A stretch of DNA of 12,546 bases from Sulfurimonas sp. (GTDB lineage Bacteria; Campylobacterota; Campylobacteria; Campylobacterales; Sulfurimonadaceae), in assembly GCA_024762745.1 (NCBI GenBank), contig JANTGV010000011.1:1-12546 (forward strand). Direction: 5' to 3'. The notes below the pieces were generated by a model. It saw only the letters and a program-made list of their open reading frames with translations, was not told the origin of the DNA and searched no databases. A program made the position numbers and the translations under genes. Numbering within the stretch: position 1 is the stretch's first letter; each line of letters starts with the position of its first letter. This document shows positions 7,019 through 12,546 of this stretch, piece by piece.

Positions 7019-8290
7019 TTAGAGGCACTCCAAAGGGTTGTTTGTACATTTTTCGATGTTTTTTCTTATAACAGTAGCTTTTGAGAAAAGCTCACTATCA
7101 GAGATATACTTTAGATGTGTTTCAGCACTTTTGTAATCATCTGACATGTAGTAAGAGTAGGCTAGAGCATATCTTAAATTCTCATCATCAAGCATCTTAT
7201 AGCGTTTCATAGCCTTTTGTAGACCGATTATTTTTCTATATTCACCTGCATTTAAATAGATAGCAATTTTCTGCTTGAGTTTCTCTACCTTATCAGTGTT
7301 TTGAGTGTTTAAATAGAGTGCATGGAGATTATTTCCTGCACGTCTATTCATCTCAACTGCATCTTTTAGATACTGCTTGTCATAGAATGAGCTCTGCTCA
7401 AAAAGGTGAGCAGTTGCGTTTTTCATATCTTTTTTCAAATACATGTGTCCCAATAAGATACCAATTTTTGGCTCACGAGGAAATTTTAGTTTCGACTCTT
7501 CTAAAAGTTTGATAGCACTATCAATCTCATTCGCACCTATAAGCATCTGTGCCAAAGTAACATACTCTGTCGAACTCGCACCAACCTTCTCCATATAGAG
7601 TTTTGAAGCATCTATAGCTGCCTGGAAAAGTTTTAGATCTGCAAAGTAGTAAAATTTTTGTTTTAAAAGTTTGCTGTCTTTTGGAAATCTTTTGATTCCC
7701 TTATTAAGAGCCGAAAAGGTCTCAGAGTGTAGCCCCTGCTTGTAGTAACACTCTGCTCTAAGCGTGTAAAGACCAGCCCTAGAGCGCCCTTTTTCACCTG
7801 CGTTTTCGAGTGACTTCACAGTGTTTTTATAGTCTTTAACCTTATAGTACTCTTGTGTTAAATACATATAAAGTTGAGATATTTTCTCTTGGCGTTTTTG
7901 CTCTGGGTCAAAGGTAGGAGTTTTTACTTTTTCATCTTCATTGCCACCAATTGAGAAGAGGTACTTATCTTTAGAGATGCTTTTTGGAGCTTTAAACTCT
8001 TTTGTTTTTGTAGCTTCTATAGCTTTTTTATAAGCTTTTATAGCATCTTGGGTTTTTCCCTCTTTTGATGCAAGTACACCCACTACAGTATAGAAGTTTG
8101 CTCCATCATAATTAGGTGATTTTTTATCTACCATGCTTAGCTCTTCGTGGGCTTTGACATACTTTGCATCATATATCATAAGTGTTGCGAGTGCTAAATG
8201 GTCAACTTCATTATCTGATGACTCTTTCGCACTGAGTGAGAGAGTCAAAAGAAGAGTGAGTAGTAGTGTTTGTAATATTTTAGTTATCAT
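7019..8290 (-). CDS. Secreted TPR protein of the TonB cluster
   Basis: The 423-residue protein has a signal peptide at 1-21 (leucine-rich, cut after SLSA) followed by alpha-helical tetratricopeptide-like repeats over most of its length. Recognisable units lie near 60-93 and between about 140 and 410, for example AIKAYKKAI and AIKLLEESKLKFP. It probably sits in the periplasm as a scaffold. A TPR protein occupies the same place, straight after tonB, in Vibrio TonB2 clusters, but its exact function is unclear to me. Two cysteines at 415 and 422 (CTNNPLEC), at the very C-terminus, could form a small disulfide loop. Its Shine-Dalgarno GGGAG (8300-8296) abuts and overlaps the tonB stop codon (8302-8300), which implies coupled expression. 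Confidence 0.85.
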   Translation of the reverse strand: MITKILQTLLLTLLLTLSLSAKESSDNEVDHLALATLMIYDAKYVKAHEELSMVDKKSPNYDGANFYTVVGVLASKEGKTQDAIKAYKKAIEATKTKEFKAPKSISKDKYLFSIGGNEDEKVKTPTFDPEQKRQEKISQLYMYLTQEYYKVKDYKNTVKSLENAGEKGRSRAGLYTLRAECYYKQGLHSETFSALNKGIKRFPKDSKLLKQKFYYFADLKLFQAAIDASKLYMEKVGASSTEYVTLAQMLIGANEIDSAIKLLEESKLKFPREPKIGILLGHMYLKKDMKNATAHLFEQSSFYDKQYLKDAVEMNRRAGNNLHALYLNTQNTDKVEKLKQKIAIYLNAGEYRKIIGLQKAMKRYKMLDDENLRYALAYSYYMSDDYKSAETHLKYISDSELFSKATVIRKNIEKCTNNPLECL

Positions 8291-8299
8291 CTCTGCTCC

Positions 8300-8935
8300 C
8301 TACTGAAAACGAATTTTTTGTTTAGCCCACATTTTTACAGGCTTTGTTTTGTATTTAGCAGGGCTAAATCTCCAAGAACGAACTGCGTTTAGTGCAGCGT
8401 TGTCAAATGTACCCTCAGGTTGTGCTTCAAGAACTTTTGCAAGCTCAACACTTCCATCTTTACCTATAAGCATATTGATGACAACATACCCTTTGATACC
8501 GTTTTTCGCAGCTTCAGCTGGATACTCTAGAGGAGGACGAGAGAGAACTCTGGGTTTTACATCAACAGTATTCTCATTCATTATTGCATCATCAGCTATA
8601 TCTTTTAAAAGTTGCGTAGAGTCTCCTGCAATATTTTCAGTTGTAAACTCCGGTATATTCATCGCAACATTTCCAAGCAGTGAGTTCATGTTTGGAAGTG
8701 GTGCTTTTGGCTGTGCCTTTTTTTGCTTTGGTTTAGGCTTCGGTTTAGGCTTTGTTGTCTTCTTTTGACTCTTTTCCGCTTTTATCTGTCTAACCTTTTT
8801 TTTAACTACCGGTTCTTTCTCTTGAACACTTTTGTTAAATGAAACAACGAGTATAACCATAAAAAGGCCACCAAGTAGCATAAATAGAAAAGCTAAAAAG
8901 CCTCTTCCTGAGCTTGAGTATTTATTTTGAGACAT
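8300..8935 (-). CDS. tonB: TonB energy-transducing protein
   Basis: The 211-residue protein has a short cytoplasmic N-terminus, one membrane anchor at about 12-33 and a Lys/Pro-rich periplasmic linker at about 43-80 that includes a (KP)n run. The TonB C-terminal domain at about 125-211 has the conserved EYPAEAAKNGIKGYV start and the NAALNAVRSWRFSPAK segment. It spans the periplasm and contacts the TonB box of the receptor. It is a short, TonB2-like member. Spacing to exbD is 8 bp. There is no clear Shine-Dalgarno close to the ATG (only GGGA at 8950-8947, 11 nt away), so translation probably depends on ribosomes leaving exbD. Confidence 0.93.
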   Translation of the reverse strand: MSQNKYSSSGRGFLAFLFMLLGGLFMVILVVSFNKSVQEKEPVVKKKVRQIKAEKSQKKTTKPKPKPKPKQKKAQPKAPLPNMNSLLGNVAMNIPEFTTENIAGDSTQLLKDIADDAIMNENTVDVKPRVLSRPPLEYPAEAAKNGIKGYVVINMLIGKDGSVELAKVLEAQPEGTFDNAALNAVRSWRFSPAKYKTKPVKMWAKQKIRFQ

Positions 8936-8943
8936 TGCGTTTT

Positions 8944-9348
8944 TTATCCCATCTCTTTAGTTGTAGATACAGCAACATCTTTTGCACCACTTTGTCTACA
9001 CTCATCAACTACGTCAATCAAAACATTTACAGGAATATCTGTGTCTGTTACGATTAAAACAGATTTTTCAGTAGCAGTGCGAAGCAGGTCTCTGAGTTTA
9101 CTCTGTATGGCCCACAGTTTTACAGGCTGGTTGTCGATGTAAATCTCACTAGAGTTGTCGATGTAAACACGAAGAACTTTTGCGTCGGCAATTGATGCCG
9201 ATGCCGCAGATGGACGGTTCAGTTCTAATTGCATATCTTTTACAAAGGTCGTTGTTACCATGAAAAAGATAAGTAAAATAAAAACCATATCTATCAGTGG
9301 TGATACATCAACAGTGTCTACATTTTGGTTTTTTTGTCTAAATCTCAT
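8944..9348 (-). CDS. exbD: ExbD/TolR family proton-channel subunit
   Basis: The 134-residue protein has a cytoplasmic N-terminus, one membrane helix at about 19-38 and a periplasmic domain of about 95 residues. Asp20, at the start of the helix in SPLIDMVFILLIFFM, is the proton-carrying Asp conserved in ExbD and TolR (Asp25 in E. coli ExbD). It works with ExbB to use the proton motive force for TonB motion. Its ATG overlaps the TGA stop of exbB by four bases (ATGA at 9348-9345), a classic coupling overlap. The tonB and TPR genes that follow favour ExbD over TolR. Confidence 0.92.
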   Translation of the reverse strand: MRFRQKNQNVDTVDVSPLIDMVFILLIFFMVTTTFVKDMQLELNRPSAASASIADAKVLRVYIDNSSEIYIDNQPVKLWAIQSKLRDLLRTATEKSVLIVTDTDIPVNVLIDVVDECRQSGAKDVAVSTTKEMG

Positions 9349-9962
9349 TTTTCATCCTTTGTACTTATGATGTCTACTATCTGTTCAAATTCTAAAGTAA
9401 ACTGTTCCTCTTTTTTATCTAATACTTTTCCAATTAGAAGTCCTGGTACCGCCACAACTAAACCGAGTTCAGTTGTAAAGAGTGCCTTTGATATACCACC
9501 CGCTATAGAGTCACCTTGAGCAAACATAGAGCTTGACTGGAGTGCATCAAAAGTCTCAATCATCCCTATAACTGTTCCAAGCAGACCAATAAGTGGAGCA
9601 AGTATAACTATGGTTTTGACAAGTGTTGAGTACTTTGAGATAAGAATCACATATGGAAAAAGTGCATCATACATAAACTCTCTTGGTTTATGGGATATAC
9701 TTCTCGCTTTTTTCGCTGCTTCTAAAGAGTCATGTACTGCATAATCAAGCAGACCAACATAAACTTTTTGATCACCACGATCTTCATGTTTCTCTATCAA
9801 TCTTCTGACATTACCCTTTGTACCTCTTTTGAGGGTCAGGTATCTGTACCCAAGCCCGTACCATAGAAGTAAGTTCAAAGAGAAGAGTACCCACATAATC
9901 ACACCACCAGAGTTCATGAAGTGCATGAACTGATCCCAGTAGATTATTATTGTTTCTAACAT
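9345..9962 (-). CDS. exbB: ExbB/TolQ family proton-channel subunit
   Basis: The 205-residue inner-membrane protein has three membrane segments near 20-40, 112-140 and 155-178. The family signature is APLIGLLGTVIGMIETF (122-138), followed by the SIAGGISKALFTTELGLVVAVP segment. It would form the pentameric channel around ExbD. It lacks any N-terminal periplasmic extension, unlike its larger paralogue encoded just upstream. Its ATG shares one base with the TAA stop of that gene (TAATG at 9964-9960). The nearest Shine-Dalgarno-like GAGAT, around 9978-9974, is too far away to be convincing, so it is probably translated by re-initiation, keeping the two ExbB-type proteins in fixed proportion. Confidence 0.92.
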   Translation of the reverse strand: MLETIIIYWDQFMHFMNSGGVIMWVLFSLNLLLWYGLGYRYLTLKRGTKGNVRRLIEKHEDRGDQKVYVGLLDYAVHDSLEAAKKARSISHKPREFMYDALFPYVILISKYSTLVKTIVILAPLIGLLGTVIGMIETFDALQSSSMFAQGDSIAGGISKALFTTELGLVVAVPGLLIGKVLDKKEEQFTLEFEQIVDIISTKDEK

Positions 9963-11275
9963 TACGCTTTGTTTATCTCAAACAGGTTTACAATACGTAA
10001 AGCACTCTGTTCCATAGAGTCTTTAATGTTTTGTGCCCAACCACTTAAAAGGTTTCCTAAAAGCAGTAGAGGAATCGCAACGATAAGACCTAGCATAGTT
10101 GTTACAAGTGCTTCAGAGATACCGCCTGAAAGTAGCTTCGGATCACCCGTACCGTGTGTTGTAATAATGTCAAATGTAGCAATCATACCTGTCACAGTTC
10201 CAAGAAGTCCAAGAAGTGGAGCAACAGCTGCTAATACAAGTACAAAATTACCAAATCTGTCTATGTTTGAGCTCTCGTTTAAGATGTTTTCTGTAACAAT
10301 ATCTTCGATATGGTCTCTATCTTTTTTGATATTTCTTAGTGTTGCTTTGATAACACGAGCTGTTGCACCTTGAAACCCTTTAATCGCTTCAAGTGCTTCA
10401 TCCCCTTTTCCAGCCTCTACTTTAGAGATAACTACATCTGTTATCTGCTTTACATTTGAACCAGATTTAGTAAGCAGTAATACTCTTAAAAGGATGAGTA
10501 GAAGACCCAAAACACCAAGACCTAAAATAATGTAACCGATAGTTCCACCACCCTCTATAGTCTCTTCTATAGTTTTCTCTTTTGCATACTCTACATCTTT
10601 ATCAAGGTTTTCATATATAAAAAGCTTCACATCTCTAGAGAGTTTACCGCTAGCAAATGCAGCAGCATCAGCTTGTGTATCTTGGTTCCATACTTTGTAC
10701 TCACCATTTCCAGCAGGAGCCAAGGCACCAGAAGCTTTTGGGGAGATTCCAAACGCAGCTATGTTTCCAACTTTGATAATTTCACCAGTAGCTGTTGTTC
10801 CATCTACAAGGTAAAATTTCCCCTCTTTTTTATCTACAGAAGAGAGTTTCTTATAGAGTAATGAAGCGTCACCAAAAGCCTTGCCCATTACTTTGAGAGC
10901 ATCAGCATCTTTAGAGTCATCAACACTTATGCCGTATTCGTCTAGAAGTGACTTGGCTTGAATAATAACACTTGCAGTAATTTCTTTATTTAGACTTTTG
11001 TCATCTAACATTTGAGACGATTTTTCTATCTGACTCTGTAGGTTTTTGCTTGATTGAGAGAGAGCTACTAATTTATTTTGTAGGCTCTGAACTTTTGCCT
11101 CAGCTTTTTTTATCTCTTTTGTTTGAAATGACTTCTCTTTTGAGAGTCTACTCTGAAGTTCAGATTTTTGAGCTTTTAAAAATGTGTACTCTTTTTGGTA
11201 AGCATCTGAGAGTTCATCTGCATTTACAAGAGTAAGTGCAAGTGCAAGTGTAAAAATCGTAGTAAATAATTTCAT
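9962..11275 (-). CDS. TtpC-like large MotA/TolQ/ExbB protein with periplasmic coiled coil
   Basis: The 437-residue protein has a signal peptide at 1-19 (cut after LVNA), a periplasmic coiled coil at about 22-95 and a helical region. A small beta module (about 155-198) precedes a C-terminal ExbB-like unit with membrane segments near 243-268, 341-371 and 386-411. The ExbB signature APLLGLLGTVTGMIATF is at 352-368. This is the architecture of TtpC, shown in Vibrio to be an essential extra component of TonB2 systems. It is encoded directly before the small ExbB, as in Vibrio. The start overlaps the preceding stop by one base (TAATG at 11277-11273), and AAGGAG lies just upstream (11287-11282). The beta module resembles the C-terminal part of the DUF3450 protein encoded before it, hinting at shared ancestry or co-assembly. 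Confidence 0.88.
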   Translation of the reverse strand: MKLFTTIFTLALALTLVNADELSDAYQKEYTFLKAQKSELQSRLSKEKSFQTKEIKKAEAKVQSLQNKLVALSQSSKNLQSQIEKSSQMLDDKSLNKEITASVIIQAKSLLDEYGISVDDSKDADALKVMGKAFGDASLLYKKLSSVDKKEGKFYLVDGTTATGEIIKVGNIAAFGISPKASGALAPAGNGEYKVWNQDTQADAAAFASGKLSRDVKLFIYENLDKDVEYAKEKTIEETIEGGGTIGYIILGLGVLGLLLILLRVLLLTKSGSNVKQITDVVISKVEAGKGDEALEAIKGFQGATARVIKATLRNIKKDRDHIEDIVTENILNESSNIDRFGNFVLVLAAVAPLLGLLGTVTGMIATFDIITTHGTGDPKLLSGGISEALVTTMLGLIVAIPLLLLGNLLSGWAQNIKDSMEQSALRIVNLFEINKA

Positions 11276-12048
11276 TAGTTAGCTCCTTGTAAAACTAAAG
11301 CATTAGGGAGTTCAAAGAATCCAGTTCTTATCTGTTTTTGCAGTGCATCAAAAAGTGCTACAATTTTTTTAATATCTTCTGGGTTTGTAATGTGTTTGTA
11401 GTTATAAGTGTCACCATCTTTTACAACAAAACCAACTTCATTTGACGGAGTGGAGAAGAACATTGCAACTGAACCAAGTTTTGCTATTCTTGCTAAAACC
11501 TGTTTCCCTTTAAAATCAATCTGTTGCTTGAAAAGGCCTATCTCTTTTGTCACTCTAAGAGTGTCATCATAACTAGCCCAAGTGAGTGAAAGTGCTTTCT
11601 CGTTTGTGATAAGACCTTCATTTAGGTCTGATTTTATTTTGTGTAGGTCTGCAACTCTTGCATCAACCATAAAAGGGATACCCTCTTTTATACTTTTTTC
11701 TAAAAGCTCAATAGCGTTTAAAACAAGAGGTTTGATCTCTGCGTTTCCAGAAGATGTCTCTTTTATCTTTGTTTTAATCTTGTTGAGTTCTGTATTAGCA
11801 AGCTTGATAGATGTAGTTTCTCTATTTATTTGAGCCTGGGAGTCTGTAATCTGCATAGAGAGAGATTTCATCTCTGAGTTATAGCGCTGTTTATTCTCTT
11901 TAATATCTGTATATAAACTTTCAACATCGCCTCTTAGGGAGATGATTGAGTTTACAAGTTTGTCACTTGTGTTAGCAGATAGAGAGGGTGACAGTAGTGT
12001 CGCTGAGAGTATGAGTGAGACTACTATTTTATTTTGATTTAAAATCAT
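11275..12048 (-). CDS. DUF3450-like periplasmic coiled-coil protein, first gene of the TonB cluster
   Basis: The 257-residue protein has a signal peptide at about 1-25 (cut after SLSA) and a long coiled coil at about 33-100. A helical middle is followed by a short beta segment at 186-218 (ARIAKLGSVAMFF, EVGFVVKDGDTYNYK) that I take as the family signature. Genes of this family lead TtpC-type TonB clusters in Vibrio and relatives; the molecular role is not established as far as I know. The ATG at 12048 is preceded by GGAG (12057-12054) at five bases. It is the first gene after the 160-bp region that holds the phased operator, so its promoter probably drives the whole cluster. It overlaps the next gene by one base. 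The family assignment rests on context plus the signature. Confidence 0.8.
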   Translation of the reverse strand: MILNQNKIVVSLILSATLLSPSLSANTSDKLVNSIISLRGDVESLYTDIKENKQRYNSEMKSLSMQITDSQAQINRETTSIKLANTELNKIKTKIKETSSGNAEIKPLVLNAIELLEKSIKEGIPFMVDARVADLHKIKSDLNEGLITNEKALSLTWASYDDTLRVTKEIGLFKQQIDFKGKQVLARIAKLGSVAMFFSTPSNEVGFVVKDGDTYNYKHITNPEDIKKIVALFDALQKQIRTGFFELPNALVLQGAN

Positions 12049-12080
12049 TATTTCTCCGTGTATTATGAAATATATTTGGA

Positions 12081-12135
12081 AGAATAACGAGTGTGTGTTA
12101 TGAGAAGGTTACATAAAAGTTACGAAAAGGTTACG
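12081..12135 (-). promoter_or_regulatory. Promoter with four 11-bp-phased repeats ahead of the TonB cluster (PhoB-type operator)
   Basis: On the plus strand GTTATG, GTTACA, GTTACG and GTTACG start at 12097, 12108, 12119 and 12130, exactly 11 bp apart. The bases between them are A/G-rich (pyrimidine-rich on the transcribed-direction strand). Read on the minus strand, the repeats are (C/T)(G/A)TAAC units upstream of a -10-like TATTCT (12086-12081), with 10 bp between. No -35 hexamer is seen where one would be needed. Tandem half-sites at 11-bp pitch replacing the -35 are the hallmark of PhoB/OmpR-family activated promoters, and four units would fit two regulator dimers. Alternative -10 candidates lie nearer the gene (TATATT 12074-12069; CATAAT 12067-12062). 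The repeats are certain; the regulator is inferred. Confidence 0.6.
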
Positions 12136-12174
12136 AAGTTATTTTCGTGTCGTTTGATTGTAATTTTAATGATA

Positions 12175-12195
12175 CAACTCCCTTGAAGAGAGTTG
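12175..12195 (-). terminator. Possible weak hairpin terminator after the truncated upstream gene
   Basis: CAACTC (12175-12180) and GAGTTG (12190-12195) form a 6-bp stem with a 9-nt loop, 13 bases beyond the stop of the gene at the right edge. In the minus-strand transcript the stem is followed by a mixed U/A stretch, not a clean U run, so termination is likely incomplete. It may allow some read-through into the TonB cluster, or it may be only a pause site. Confidence 0.3.
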
Positions 12196-12208
12196 CAAAA
12201 AGAGATAG

Positions 12209-12546
12209 TTACTTAATGTTGTAAACTACGTCTTTAAACGATAGTGCCGCTTCTTGATCCGAAGGCATAGCTTTTTTAGCATAAACAGCAGCGTCAGTAC
12301 CAACAGTAGAAACGATACCGTTTACAAAAGTAGGAGCAGTAGAGTCATCTTTAATATAGATACCACCTTCATCTGAACCAGCTATTTTATTGATAGAGAA
12401 GTTAACAATAGTAGGTGAAGTCATTGGAGAAGTTCCACCAGAAGAGATTTCAAAACCTGCATGAGCAGCTTCAGTTTGAGTTACAGAGATGTTTGTAGCA
12501 GTACCAACATAACCGTAATCTAAGTCAAAACTGTCATCTTGAGCAT
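12209..12546 (-). CDS. C-terminal end of a glycine-rich, probably secreted beta-rich protein (partial)
   Basis: An open frame enters from the right edge and gives the last 111 residues before a TAA stop at 12211-12209. Its true start lies outside the window; an internal ATG at 12424 is not the start, because the frame continues upstream without a stop. The visible part is acidic, rich in Gly, Ser, Thr and Asp, and lacks Cys. It includes DDSFDLDYGYVGTA, HAGFEISSGGTSP and PTIVNFSINK, then GGIYIKDDSTAPTFVNGIV. The alternation of small and beta-branched residues with turn-forming Asn/Gly/Asp suggests a beta-helix or beta-sandwich, as in secreted or surface proteins. It resembles, from memory, the C-termini of large exported proteins found next to TonB clusters in marine bacteria. 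It runs in the same direction as the TonB cluster, 160 bp upstream. The function is not known. Confidence 0.75.
   Translation of the reverse strand, partial: AQDDSFDLDYGYVGTATNISVTQTEAAHAGFEISSGGTSPMTSPTIVNFSINKIAGSDEGGIYIKDDSTAPTFVNGIVSTVGTDAAVYAKKAMPSDQEAALSFKDVVYNIK

Noticed and set aside
8349..8768. 139-residue plus-strand open frame opposite tonB
   Set aside because: Its glycine/phenylalanine-rich tail is the reverse of the TonB Lys-Pro linker, so it is an antisense shadow.
12208..12212. Extra GTTAC at the end of the truncated gene as a fifth operator unit
   Set aside because: It is 78 bp from the 12130 unit, out of the 11-bp register, and lies within the stop region of a coding sequence.
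1..12546. CRISPR arrays, insertion sequences, tRNA or rRNA genes and phage genes
   Set aside because: No repeat-spacer pattern, transposase frame, terminal repeats or tRNA-like cloverleaf was seen. The window is fully explained by the genes listed.

Overview
The window is AT-rich, densely coded, and reads like a chromosomal segment of a Campylobacterota (epsilonproteobacterial) genome, of the Sulfurimonas or Sulfurovum type. This rests on base composition, lysine- and isoleucine-rich proteins, and PhoB-family regulators carrying an 'MDRNLPG' phosphorylation loop. The taxonomic call is an impression from the sequence, not a database result.

Layout. At the left edge a short plus-strand gene (131-355) encodes a histone H1-like Lys/Ala protein. 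It sits behind a textbook sigma70 promoter (40-68) and a perfect inverted repeat (78-100). Everything else is on the minus strand and is read from right to left. At the right edge is the 3' end of a truncated gene for a glycine-rich, probably secreted protein (12209-12546). A 160-bp intergenic region follows (12049-12208). Then comes a tightly packed seven-gene cluster: DUF3450-like protein, TtpC-like large ExbB, ExbB, ExbD, TonB, TPR protein, and a 1039-residue TonB-dependent receptor (12048 down to 3899). After a 74-bp gap comes a regulatory block (3824 down to 365): three paralogous OmpR/PhoB-family response regulators in tandem, then one PhoR-like sensor histidine kinase.

How it may work. 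The DUF3450/TtpC/ExbB/ExbD/TonB/TPR order matches the accessory TonB2-type energy-transducing systems known from Vibrio. Here the system is followed directly by its own outer-membrane receptor, so the cluster looks like a self-contained importer for one substrate. The kinase has a periplasmic domain of the PhoR/PnpS kind, and all three regulators have intact phospho-acceptor Asp residues and nearly identical recognition helices.

Main discovery. The intergenic region ahead of the TonB cluster holds four copies of GTTA(C/T)(G/A) spaced exactly 11 bp apart, the geometry of PhoB-family operators. The gap ahead of the first response regulator holds the same GTTAC/ATTAC motif in 11-bp phase. In both places a -10-like hexamer lies 10 bp past the last repeat. 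I infer one local regulon in which the three regulators and the kinase control both themselves and the importer, perhaps in response to phosphate or another starvation signal. The substrate and signal cannot be read from the sequence.
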